From Dictyophora rubrovolvata (taxonomy: Eukaryota; Basidiomycota; Agaricomycetes; Phallales; Phallaceae), in NCBI GenBank assembly GCA_029959195.1, contig CP114118.1:1054001-1118000 (forward strand): a stretch of 64,000 nucleotides of DNA. Reading direction: 5' to 3'. Below the pieces are notes generated by a model. That model saw only the letters and a list, made by a program, of their open reading frames with translations. It made no database searches and had not been told where the DNA came from. This document shows positions 13,237 to 24,856 of the stretch, in pieces (positions within the stretch are counted from its first letter, which is position 1; the number at the start of each line of letters is the position of its first letter). The position numbers were made by a program, and so were the translations under genes.

Positions 13237-13784
13237 GAGCCTTCAAACGATGGTATGAACAAAGAATACATTTTTTCTCGTAAATATTCAGTTGACCATT
13301 TATGGTCGGCCGACGGCGAGACCGAGATAACTCCGGCAGTTCAAGGAACAAAGAAATTTTTTCATGCAAGCATTTTGCTATTGTAAGTTAATTAGTCTCT
13401 TCCCTAGTGGTCGGTAACGACGACTATATTACCTGTAAGTTAATTGGTCTACAGGTGTGTAAGTACGTTATGTAGTTATATCGATATGGTTTACTCACCT
13501 CTTCCCTAGTCGTCGTTACCGACGACTAGGGGAGAGGTGACGCGCTTGTACTACGCGTATAGGGCGTGATACTGGCGCTTAGTGCGCCGGATTCTAACAG
13601 CTATTGCTATTGCACACTTCACACTCGCTAGTGAATGGCTTCCACCCGTTTTACTACTAAGCTAACATTCGGCGTATTTCCCCTGCGTGCAGCAAGGGCT
13701 CACATCGCCCGTAGAAATTGCTTCCATCTACCACTTGTTTGTACATATTTTTGTTTGTGTACGTAACCTGGTCACAGTAGCTGC
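13237..13784. other. Intergenic region after THI4 containing a MITE-like element
   Basis: Apart from the inverted-repeat element at 13397-13536, a 17-bp direct repeat (TGTAAGTTAATTRGTCT at 13382-13398 and 13434-13450) lies partly inside it. I see no gene. Confidence 0.5.
13397..13536. mobile_element. Putative short MITE with 30-bp terminal inverted repeats
   Basis: The left 30 bases (13397-13426) and the right 30 bases (13507-13536) are inverted copies of each other with two mismatches. Each terminus is itself a hairpin. The right one has 21-bp arms (13495-13515 and 13520-13540) with one mismatch around TTAC. Total length is about 140 bp with no coding capacity, which fits a miniature inverted-repeat DNA transposon. 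No clear target-site duplication could be fixed because the outer edges are uncertain by a few bases. Confidence 0.55.
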
Positions 13785-14964
13785 ATGCAAGGGCTCCCGC
13801 GACACCAGGCGCCTCTAGTATTATTATATTTGATCTCAAGTTTGGCGCATGGTCAATTTACTACTAGGACAGAAATCGTCAGCCAAACGCAGACAGAATT
13901 CGGCCTCACTACTAGTGCGGCAGTATCGTCTTCAACAGCGACAGCACTTATAAGTGGCGGTAGCGGTATCGGCAGCGCTAGCGGCAGTGGCAGTGATAAT
14001 CCACCTCCTCAACCTTCTTTGGGGCCACTCCCAGATACCGTTTTGGACGATACAAACCCGGCTTTTCAATATTCCCCTACAAGCTCTTGGGTAGCAGCTG
14101 ATTAAAGCACTGCGTGCGATGTTTATTCTTGTATTGGCAATCCCTCGACGACGCTCACTTTCAATAAAACGTGGCATGAAATTGCGAACACGCGTGTTCA
14201 GGGGGATCCTCCTCCGAAGATAACCTTGACGTTTCAAGGTGATTACGCGTTGTGCTTTAAGTAAATCTCTGTGTTGCTTTTGATGAACGAACCGGTACCG
14301 GGTTTTTTTTTTGTAGGTCAGAACTATGGAGCAGCATCCTTCCTTACGCCCATAAATCAGCCATTCCCACAAGACATCGCTTTTTTATATACATTCACTC
14401 TCGACGGCGCGCCAGTTTCGACGTATAATTCGACTCTTCCAAGATTCGGGGACGTATCGTCTCAGCCGCCCAACTATATATGGAATCCTACGATTGTGTT
14501 TATATGGATCCCCGATCCTGGATTCCATACGCTGGAAATCGATGTGTTACAAGGGCCTATATTATTCGATCAATTTCAGTATTTTACGACGAATTCGACC
14601 GCCGGTGAAGGGGTAGGTGGTGGGAGTAGTGTTGTGGGTGGAGAATCTGAATTTGAACCTGAATCTGGAGGTGCAAACTTGATTTTGTTGTACAACTTTA
14701 ATCAGCTGATGCATGGAAAACTTTTTATAAGGGCAAAGTCCCGTACCTTCTGTGAATAGTTCCAGCCCATCTATAAGCGCGTCAGGAGCACCTCCAACGA
14801 ATACGAGCCGTACGTACACGTCATCGTTGACAATGAATATACCTTTTGTTGATTTTTGTACAGCTTTGACCAATGGTGGTAGTATGCTAGAATTTGCACA
14901 TACCAACATTTATAGTGCTGTCGCAATTTCTTGGGGTTTGCTTTTGAACCGGTACCTATTATAA
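13785..14964 (+). pseudogene. Secreted, probably GPI-anchored surface protein gene with an in-frame stop
   Basis: The product would begin with a signal peptide (MQGLPRHQ followed by hydrophobic LVLLYLISSLAHG). A Ser/Thr/Gly-rich stretch follows, then a beta-rich domain of a type common in basidiomycete surface proteins (DDTNPAFQYS, SSWVAAD, later FHTLEIDVLQGP). After two introns (about 14241-14317 and 14672-14741) comes a Ser/Thr-rich region, then a Gly-Ser site and a hydrophobic tail (SAVAISWGLLL) that resembles a GPI-attachment signal. In the first exon, a TAA at 14102-14104 interrupts the frame directly between AAD and STACD. The reading continues open on both sides and the downstream splice phases fit. 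It is therefore either a recently inactivated gene, a sequence error, or a stop that is read through. Function unknown. Confidence 0.55.
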
Positions 14965-15603
14965 GATTACTACCTAACGTGACATCGATCTTTCCATTAA
15001 GAAACAAAACACACGTTCGTTTGGATAAAGCTCCTATTCGTTTATCTAAGTGACTTTCATGGGACCGCAGCAACGTCTTGAGTAATGTACGGTTTATACG
15101 GAGGCTTTTGCATATTGATTAAACAACAGGATTTCTAATGATTAAGCCAATCAGATTGTTTTTACCGAAAGCAGGCAACGGCTCCCGCGCAACGAAGGTA
15201 TTAGTCACTAGGTCCGGATTTTCCATCTATTTCAATTACTTATGACAGTTTCGAAGCAATTGAGTTCCGGTCTCTGATAAGGGATCCGACCGATGAGCAT
15301 GTGCTGTGGACATTTAACCCTTGACGAACGGGCTTTTAATATGTAAACACGCTAACATTTCGATCCGGTAATAAACTTTCTTTTCCGTATGTTCGTTATA
15401 TTGTTCTCTGAACTCGATATGGTCTCCCGAATTCTTACGAGGCAAACCGGCTAGCGTATGGAATCCTTACGAGCCTTTCCGATGAGGTCGAATTGATCTG
15501 ACTCGCAGGTCTCTTACATATAAAAGGAGCTGAATCTTCACCGCCGATTATCCAGTAACAACAACGCAACACAACACGTCTACTTTAAATCTCCTCGTTT
15601 CAA
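14965..15603. promoter_or_regulatory. Intergenic region upstream of the FAD monooxygenase locus
   Basis: 640 bp without recognisable exons. A TATA box (CATATAAAAGG, 15517-15527) lies about 80 bp before the monooxygenase start. It is followed by a CA-rich leader (CAACAACGCAACACAACACG) typical of fungal 5' untranslated regions. Confidence 0.5.
15517..15527 (+). promoter_or_regulatory. TATA box of the monooxygenase locus
   Basis: CATATAAAAGG about 80 bp upstream of ATG 15604, followed by a CAACA-rich leader. Confidence 0.5.
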
Positions 15604-17005
15604 ATGTCAAACGAAACACAAGTTTTAGTCGTTGGTGCCGGTCCAACTGGATTGACGGCCGCGATAGCATTGGGGTGTTGACGTTCAAATCGTCGACGCT
15701 GCTTCATCGAACAGAAACGGTGCAAGGGCTTCTTTGATTCATTGTCATACACTAGAAGTGAGTACACGTAACTTTCTTTTTGGTGCAATAGTCTGATTGA
15801 GTCAACGTTAACGTCGTGGTAAGGTACTCGATACGCTAGGAGCAGCAAGTGCAATCGCCGAAAGAGGGATACAATGCGATTCTCTCAAGTTCAGATCTAC
15901 CGCCGAACAGGCCCTTGTAAACGTTGAGTTATCTCTTCTCAAAGAGTACACAAACTTCCCCTTTTCGGTTCTCATCTCACAAACCGACACTGAAGGAGTT
16001 TTACAAAAACATTTGGATGCCCAAGGAGTTTGTGTTCAACGTGGAAAAGAAATCGCCGGTATTAAGAGGATGCATGGTGATAAAGTCGAAGTTTTGTTTT
16101 CTGACAATTCGACTATTGTTACCAAGTATATTATTGGAGCAGATGGTGCGCATTCTACGGTAAGTACATACTAATAGGAGTTCCATAGATGTGAGTGAGA
16201 TCTGACATTCTGGGATCATGCTAGGTCAGACACTTGGTCGGGATAAACTTTAAAAATCCGAAAACGGGCGCATCCTACGACGACCCTAACGCTCCCGACG
16301 TGTTCCAAATGGCATTGGCAGACGTATTTATATCTCGAAGAACCACTTCCAGAGCTACTTCGCAGTGATCAACCGACTGCTTTTTTATTAGAACACTACC
16401 TCCTTCTCATACCAATCCGCTCCCCTGCAGAGCCGACAAGACTCATGTGGCGTGTTATCTTAGCCATGCTCTCCGGTGAAGCAGTACCGCACAACCCAAC
16501 AATCCAGTATCTCCAGCAGGAACTTGACAAACGGAGTCCTTTCAGTACTCCGATTACTATCTCCTCTGTTGTCGCCGCATCTCGATATCGAGTTCGTGCC
16601 GCTCTAGCTGATGCGTACACGGCTAAAATAGGGAACTCGCACGTCTTGCTCATTGGTGATGCTGCGCATGTGCATTCCCCCGTTGGTGGACAGAGTATGA
16701 ATCTCGGAATATGCGACGCGGTATCTGCTGCAAACACCATTTATGCACACTTGAACACGCCTACTAGTAGTCCCGAAAAACGAGATTCAATCATAGCGAC
16801 GTATGGCAAAAAACGACATGAAGTGGGTGAACGAGTTGTGGGACTAAGTTTGTCGATGACGAAGTTTTTGGCATTTGGAGCTGGGTCGAAGTGGAAAAAC
16901 GCTTTGCGGAATATTCTTTTTAAGACTTTGATGAGCATTCGTCTGGTTCGCAGACAGGCTGCATGGAGGGTGTCTGGGTTGATTAATCGAGAGAATGACG
17001 TGTGA
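15604..17005 (+). pseudogene. FAD-dependent aromatic-ring monooxygenase (PheA/TetX-type), frame-broken
   Basis: The protein is of the FAD_binding_3 class (phenol or pentachlorophenol hydroxylase relatives). It starts with the FAD-binding VLVVGAGPTGLTAAIAL and has the mid motif IIGADGAHST. The C-terminal FAD motif reads HVLLIGDAAHVHSP followed by GGQSMNLGICDA. Introns near 15760-15823 and 16160-16224 splice in phase. Two breaks are visible. Just after AAIALG (about 15675), TGA follows in the running frame while VDVQIVDAAS continues in the next. Near 16320-16335 the frame shifts again between ALADV and YLEEPLP, where about four extra bases (TTTA-like) would explain it. Everything else is well conserved, so inactivation looks recent, or two sequencing errors exist. 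Substrate unknown. Confidence 0.7.
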
Positions 17006-18038
17006 GATGGGTTGACTAATAGTCATCAGATTTGTACGAATACTTATTATACCAAGTATACCATAGTAATTTCCAAGTAATCTTATTTTCCCTGAGTGCT
17101 TTAACCTCATCCGCTGAATTCCGACGGCAAGATCCAGTTGGACTGTTTTTGCTGGGCCACGCACCTGGCCGGAATTTGCCTCCTTTGTTTTCACCAAAGC
17201 GCATTCGGAAACATCCGACGGACCCATCGATCATTGGCTGGCCCCAAAATGGAAATTCCCTGCTGTTCAGCCAGGAGCTGCGTTTACTAGGTAGGGTTTA
17301 CCACAGTCAAAAGACCATTTGACTTGTGGTATTTTGATTGATGTTACTTTCGGATATTTGCGAGGCTGGAATGTGGCTTGTGAAAAAAGGTTCTTAAAGA
17401 CCGACTTAGTGCTCGAGAGGTTTGTTCACCTTTTTGATTTCCTTCTCTCTCTCTCTCTTTTGCTTTTACTCAAACGCCCAGATTGGAGCCAAACGGAAGT
17501 GACCCGACAAGTCGGCTGGCTGGGACGCGGTACCGCGAGCCGAATATATGCGCATGTAGGTCCAGCGATTATGCTGTCCCACCCATACAAACGAGAATTC
17601 TGCTAGAGCGCGTGTAGGAAACCCATCAAGTGAAAAAAATAAAGTACAAGGGCCGGGGGAGTTTTTTTTTTTTTAGCTTTTTTGCTAGTCATCGATTTTT
17701 CTTTCTTTTGTGCTCCGTACATGCGCGTGAATCTGACAAGGGAACGAGCGGGACGTGCATATGGACTATAATAATAATTAAAGTAAACGGTGTTTTGTTT
17801 TTGTCCCTCTTTTTTCTTTCTGTATAAAAAGATTGTCATAATTTTCTTGGAGCTCTTTTCTCGCTGGTGCTCGCTTCAGTTGCGAAACGCACACATACGC
17901 CTCCCATTACATACACTGCACATTCTCAGTTCACTCTCCTCAACAACATATTCTATCTCTCTCCCTCCTTTTAATTCTTTCGCTAATCATCGATTAGGAA
18001 CACGATACTCCTAGCGCAGGCCCAATTTCGCGCGATAT
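17006..18038. promoter_or_regulatory. Upstream region of forkhead gene 1
   Basis: About 1 kb without a supported gene. It contains TC-rich tracts (17443-17462 and around 17930-17970) and a homopyrimidine run at 17662-17675, which are usual in fungal promoters and 5' leaders. The CT-rich leader at 17925-18000 probably belongs to the forkhead transcript. Confidence 0.4.
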
Positions 18039-21000
18039 ATGGCTTCCTCCTCCTCATCATCGATACCACCACAACAAACATCCAACCCGGACACAATTAC
18101 AAACAATCCAAATTCAAATTCAAATTCAACTTCAAGATCGGCATCTGCGTCTGCATCTGCATCAATTCACATTCCTCGGTCGCATCATCCTCACCATCAT
18201 GAATTGTCGACATCAACGCCTGTGGTAGCAGCAGCAGACGGGTCCGCGACGTCTACACAAGGACATACACAGCCACATTCTCATCATTCTAATTCTAATT
18301 CCCATGAACAGCATTTCTATCAGCACCAGCATCATTCGCGCTCACATTCTGTCACCATCCCACACGGCGGTATGCCTGGCTCTGCCCCACCACCTTCGTC
18401 GACGTCGCCGATGGGCCAGATGCCCTCTCCAGGCTCCATGGGCGTCCCTTCAATTCCAGGCTCATCATATTACTACCACCCATACACTCTCTTTCCCCCT
18501 CCTCCCCCTCCCCCTCCCCATTCCCATTCCCATCATGGCCCGCCTCCGCCTCATCCTCCCGCGCCTCCAGCACCGCCCAGAGCTAACAGAACTAATAGCA
18601 GTCAACTTCAGGAGAGCGTTCTCCAACCTCAACGAGCCAGCATTGAGGCCAGTCCCAGCCCGTTCTTAGCCTATGCTTCCACTCCCAGTTCTGTGTCCAT
18701 CCAGGACGAGAGGATAAATGGACCAGCAGGCCGTCCACGCGGACCATCGACCTCGGCGTCGCCTTCTCTTCGCGGTGCATCTCCCTCGTCATTGTCGATT
18801 TCAACTTCTACGCCAGTCCTCCAACCATCCTCAGTATTATCATCATCATCATCATCATCCCACGTGTCATCTCGCCCTCAACTACACCCTACCTTTTCAT
18901 ACTACCGATCGCAAGCGAATTACGACAAACAGCACGGTCTATTCCAAAGGGGGGTAAATCAAATTCACCCTTCTGATAATGTCGTTGCGGACACGATGTC
19001 AGATCAACTACGCGCCGGACGTAGTCCTTCTGTCTTCTCCGGCAGCGCCACTAATGACAATGATCAACAAGACATTGACAACGACATCGGCGTCGAAGAC
19101 TACGATGGAGACATGTCAGCCGTCGCCATGCATACGCATCCTGCTATGGACCTTCCCATCGATCCTTCTATACTTCCCTCAGCAAATAGTAACATCCCCA
19201 CCGCCGCTCCCTCTTCCTCCTCCTTGAACAACAATTATATGCTCCCCGGAAGTGAAAAACGACCTAATCACGAATACTATCCTTCTCCTCACCATCAAGT
19301 TCAATTTAGGGAACTCATGGTCGCCAACAGTAAGTGCCCAAAATTTTCAATGCAGCGACTTGCAATTATTAATAAACAAATTACTTTATTAGACTCGACG
19401 CACCTTCCCGATCCTCCTATATCTCTCAACAGCCTCGTCGACTCTGAACCTGGAAAAAAACCGGCGTACCCATTACCCACCATCATACGGTGTGCCATCC
19501 TTGGATCTCCCCACGAACGACTCACGCTGTCCGAACTATACCTCGCCATGGAACATCGATTCAGCTACTACACACTCGGCGACGGGAAAAGCTGGAGGGT
19601 ACGTATGTATACTTGAACTCATACCTCACACGCATATATTTGTCCTCATTTTTTTTAAAAAAAATAGAATTCGGTTCGACATAATCTTTCTCTCAATAAT
19701 CTGTTCGAAAAGGTCGCGAGACCGATTACTGAACCTGGAAAAGGGTGCTATTGGGTTGTAGCGCACGATAAACCGCCTGGCAATAAACGTGAACGGAAAC
19801 GGAACAAGAAGCCTGGTAAAAAAGCATTGGCCGCTATGGAACGAGAGAAAGAAGCTGCTGCCGCCGCCAGTGCTGAAGCTCAACCTCATTCTGTCACCCT
19901 TGGTAGTGGTCGACAAACAGACGATGAGGATGAAGGCGACGACGCTGGAGAGGATGAAGATGATATCGACGATTCGAGAATTGATCAGGATCAGACGATA
20001 ACTCTGAACTCCAGTACCGTGGCGCGGAGAAGATATATTCCCAGCGGTTCGTCAACATCAGCTACAACAACGTCAAATGTAGCCGCTTTCTCACCTTACA
20101 TGACGACGACGATGACGACAATGCGTCCACCATTTGGTAACGCATATAGCCGAGGAACTGTCGCGCCGAACGAAGGCAGCTACGCCGCCGTGACCGGTGT
20201 CATTCCCCTGCTGAGTCAAATCCCGCTTCCTCCTGCCAGTTTTGGAATCGGTATGGCTTCTAGTGCCAGTAGTGTCAGATATGGTGCCAATCCGAGTTCG
20301 AATCCTAACGAGGGACCCTTTTCAGCGTATGCCCCCCAAAATGAGAGTGGTGGTAGTCCTGGTTTCAACCGTAACAATGCCCTGATGGGGTTTGGTAATA
20401 CTCGGGTTCAGACTGGCACGGATATGAACATTGGGTCGGCGTCGTCCATGTGGAGTCATGCTACTTCCAATCGCACGTCCACTGGAGAATCTGCAACCGG
20501 TGTTGCGACAGCCTCGAGCAAGAGAAAGAGAAGAACAACAGCCGCACAGAATAATGAAAGTCTCACGGCTGTCCGAGAACAATATCCCGGTACTGGAGTA
20601 AGCCCCGTTTGTTTCGAAGTTTTAATTTTCACTAATAATTTTCTCCGGGTGAAAGACGATGAGTCAGCACGCCAGTGCAATAATCCAAAACCAGGAGTCG
20701 GGCTCAAGTTTGAGCCCGTCGATGATAAGAAATCCGAGCCAGGAATCGGGCGCAAGTACAAAGTCATCATCATCGACGTTCACGCAAGCTACCCCAATGC
20801 AATCATCATCATCATCATCATCTCAACCGCACTCCTCGCGGGGAAGGATAATGGTATCAGCCTCCACGACGCCATTTACCGGCTCAGCGTCACCCTCGCC
20901 AGCAGCACTTGGCCGAGCGTCACTAACTTTAGGTCCGGCACAGGCACAACCGCTTTCTGCTCAATCGAGTTTCGGTTCGGTGGGATTTTCCATTCCTGAG

Positions 21001-21594
21001 AGTGTGGCTACTACTAGTTCGGCAGGATCGGGGGGTGAAACATCGGCATCCACTACGAGTCACCCAGTGAACACTCAGCGCGGTACTTATAACCGGGGTC
21101 TCGGACCTCAACGTACTACACGGCAAAATCCAACGAGGAGATTCGATCCAGTTGTTCCTTCATCAATCACTAATAGCAGTACCACCGGACTTCAACCTTT
21201 TAATTCAACCCAAAATAATACTAATAATAATAATAATAATCGTCCACGCGATACATTCAATGCACTAGCTGCGCAAATTGCATCTGAATTTCCACAGACT
21301 CGGACAACATCTACATCTTCTGATTTGCCGATTAACTTCGGAGGTTCTGTTGATTCGATAACTGGCTCTACTGCTGTTAATACACGGACTACGCGAAAAC
21401 GACCCCAGCTATCTCGAACACACCCGGTTAATGGTCTTCGTTCGTCTAAGAAACAGCCCCAACGTGGTGGGGAGAGTCAGAGTGAGGGGAGCGAGGAAGA
21501 GGAAGGGGATGAAGGGAGCGAAGAAGATGAGGATGAGGATGAGGATGAGTACGTTCCTTCTGGTTCTGCTAGGAGGAGGGGGAGACGCAGGTAG
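18039..21594 (+). CDS. Forkhead (winged-helix) transcription factor, canonical member of the local cluster
   Basis: Exons 18039-19329, 19393-19598, 19668-20597 and 20656-21594 join in phase and encode 1121 residues. The first about 400 residues are low complexity (poly-Ser, Asn-Ser, His and Pro runs). The box RPNHEYYPSPHHQVQF is encoded at the end of exon 1. The forkhead domain, around residues 470-550, reads PTIIRCAILGSP, RLTLSELYLAMEHRF, SWR and then NSVRHNLSLNNLFEKV and GKGCYWVV. The intron falls exactly between SWR and NSV. The recognition helix keeps the base-contact Asn and His of forkhead proteins, so DNA binding is expected. A basic stretch (KRERKRNKK) follows the domain, then an acidic segment, Ser-rich regions and a C-terminal acidic then Arg-rich end (RRRGRRR). 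It is nuclear by inference; target genes are unknown. Confidence 0.9.
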
Positions 21595-24500
21595 TCATTA
21601 TTTTTAGAAAGTAACGCTATCCTTGAATTTCTTTCCCCTTTGACCTGGCGAATATTAGGTCTTAGACGGTGAAATTATTCTCTCCAAAGGGAAATCACGA
21701 AGAAAACAAGAACACGCCTTTCGTTCCTTATCATTTACACTATGAATACCCTTTTTTTTTACATATTTTTATAACCCTTGCTTTTTGATATACCCTTTTC
21801 AAAATAGCTTCCTTTTTTCTTTCTATATTCAACAACTCGATTTATATTTTACATATTAAGCTAACATCATTTATCCTACCATCAACTCATACTTTAACCT
21901 ACACTGTGCTGTAGCTATATTCTAACGTCACGCTTTCGTTGTTTACATGTCGCTTTTCCAAATTAATATAGCATAATGTTGAAATACAATATGGAGAGTA
22001 TTTTCATTATGCTCCATGTAACAGTTTTAACAATTACCTGTGGTAATCCAGATTCAGAAATCTGTGAGAACACGCACCTATGTAATTATGTATCCATCTT
22101 ACCTCTTATGGTGCACTGTAAATAGCGCAACACCGATCTTTTAATTGAGTTGAGAGAATCAAGACATTTCTTGATTATTTGTAGCACTCCTTCAAAATAT
22201 TTAATAACACCATGTAGGTAAGGCACTCAGAATCGGTGAACCCACTGAACTATGAACAACCACGAGTTTGTCTCAAGTTGAAGCACCTGCCCCACCGTCA
22301 GTCCAATTGAAAAGAGGGTCTTTATCCCAAGTGATATCAAAGAAGCGTCCCGCACTGTGAAATGTATGGAGAAGCTCCAGTCTCCGGGCAGAATGTATAG
22401 CCTTGACAGCTGCTACTGTACTCAATTCCAATATAATAACAGGGTGCCCATTAAAACGGCTTATTTCATTTGCCACGAAAAAGAAGTAAGTAAATTTACA
22501 TACTATTTCAAGCTGATGAGCGATCCTTCTCAGCGTTTATGTAAAGACCCTAAAAAATAGAAAGAAAGTCAGCCACCAAGACTAAACCCAGACGTCGGAA
22601 AACATGCGAACAATCTTTTTCTCTTCAATCATGATCACGCGAGTAAAGTTGCAAAAGAATGCATTCTCTTCTCGAATCCGAATTCAATTACGGCGAGGGA
22701 AAACGGCTAGGATCCTTTCTATAATAGGGAGTTGTTATTAGGTTTGAATAACGTAATTTTACCCCAAGGTCTTCTGAGAATTAGAATTCAGTGGCGTTGT
22801 TCAACTTGTCACTATGCAGGTCGGGTGCAAATAACGACATCTTTCATCTTTTCGTCGAGAGCCAAGCATAGAACAGAATTTTTCATCTTGGTGAGAAGAT
22901 CGACGCGATTGTGTTGTACATGTCTCCGAGAAACCGCCTGGACCTGGGTTAGATCTTGTAAAAGCGCAGCGTGTCATGTTCTGTAAATATATTTACGGAC
23001 ACGTCATAATTGCCTAGGATATGTGGTCACTGATTGTACAGCTCAACAACACGCGGCATGGAACTCTAAACTTCCCCGAGTCGGCCATCATCGCCCTTGA
23101 TCTCAGCAGTGCACGTAGAGCCGACGGGCTCAAACTTCGGACTCCAGCCTCTTTAGAGACAATCACCTTCCACCCTCAGAAGTAGCTTAAAATCTGGAAA
23201 TCGAGTTTTAATGATGAGAGAATGGAGAACTTTTTTCCTCTTCGTTTAAGCGCACTTTTGTGGCGAGCGGAATAGCCGGCATCTATGATCATGATAACGC
23301 GTGTTTGAGCAATTACACAGAATGAGGGAACTTACGTAAAAAAAGATCCAAATCCGTGGTGTCAGCTAATTATAAGAAAGTGAAAAGTATCTGCATATGT
23401 ATATCTGTGTGTGTGTATACATTTGTTAGCCGTACATTTTGTTACCCGACCCGACCCTAACTTTGCTCGCCGCACTGACAATTATCGCAGGTAAAATGAA
23501 TGCCCCGGTAAATTATTTATGTATATTGACGTCGCCAATGATGAAATGTAAACGGTTATCTTAAGGAGACTTGAAATCGTGTCTGTCCGTACGTAGAGGT
23601 ACTACATATATTAGCAGGGTATATGTTATATATGAAAGTGGTATATGAAATATGGGTATGTCGATTAGTCGGTTAGAGAAAGAAATGTGATAATAATCAA
23701 AATGGGTTAAGGGGTTAGAGTTTGGGCCAGAACGTTACTACACCGGCAAATGGTTAAAAATAAAAGTTAATTAAAGAAGCATACGAATACGTTAAAAGGC
23801 AATGGAGGCTGTGAAGGTGAAGGCTACAGAATGAAGTTCCATAAAACCCTTCAAGAGAGTGCTGTCATATTAAAATGTGATAGTGATGTGATAGTTGGGT
23901 GCAACATAAAACGAGGGGTAGTCCTCCGCTGGCTAAAACTTGAAGTACGAGAAGTCGAGGCATTAAGGTTACATCATAAAATAATAGCGTCCTGAATTCG
24001 AATTCATTGCCGACGGATAATACAAGAACTATCATTATCCAATTCAATAACTTGAAACTTGAGATAAAGGAAGAAAAGACCCTTACCTGATACATGAAAT
24101 AAGAAGAAACAAAATACAGCGCGAATAATTATGGCTGACGAGATGAGTTACTACCCAGTCATTGTCGTTTTATTTAGAATGTCGTCCTTTTTTTCCGGCA
24201 CAGTAATAGTTTTGGAGGTACAATTTCGCAAAGTCCACGTTGCATTGCCGCGGAAGGCAATACGGTCCAGTGATGCCGAGTATAACTGAATGGCCAAAAA
24301 GCACAAAACAGGTAAGACGGGTTTAACGTGGGTGAATAGTTGGAGTAGAAATGTGTGCAGAGATACCCCGCCTTAGGGGGTGTTGCCACATGGGTAATTC
24401 CCGATGAGGTGGGCACCGATTCAAAATACGAAAGCTAAGGCTAAAAGAGAAGGGGGGAAGTCCTCAGCAGAAAAAAAAAGAAGAATGGAATACGAAAAAG

Positions 24501-24856
24501 AAGATTCTCTGCTAGATAATAATCTGTGAGGGGAACTAGAATGGGTATGAGGCCGAATGGATATCATATAAAAAAACCCCAGACCAACCGGGGGATGTAA
24601 AGTTAATTTGTCTTTATGAATGATACGCTCATTCAGCCTCTCCTTGTTTCTCTCTAGCTGACCACACCAAACTTTTTTCCTTTCTTTAAAGACGGTAGTG
24701 ATCGTTCGGGGAGGTACCCAGCTGCTGGTCCCTTCTGTGATCAACCTTGTTCTATCATTTATAGAACAAGTAATATACGGCATCAGCGACCGAGGAGGAG
24801 ACATCTTTATTGTCTTTTCCTCTCATCAAGTCGCTGTATCGAGCTTGAATGATTGT
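21595..24856. other. 3.3-kb gene-poor region between forkhead genes 1 and 2
   Basis: The flanking genes converge on this stretch. I found no gene with joinable exons. A 67-codon open frame on the minus strand (22476-22273) has coding-like composition (ending in DPLFNWTDGGAGAST), but the candidate upstream exon carries stops in all frames, so it may be a relic. A perfect 14-bp palindrome (GTAAATATATTTAC) lies at 22983-22996. Confidence 0.4.

Noticed and set aside
17032-17606. Two 95-96-codon plus-strand ORFs upstream of forkhead gene 1
   Set aside because: Located in promoter-like sequence with pyrimidine tracts; no recognisable domains.
22273-22476. Minus-strand 67-codon frame with coding-like ending
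   Set aside because: The only candidate upstream exon has stops in every frame, so a gene could not be built; kept as a possible relic in the gap entry.
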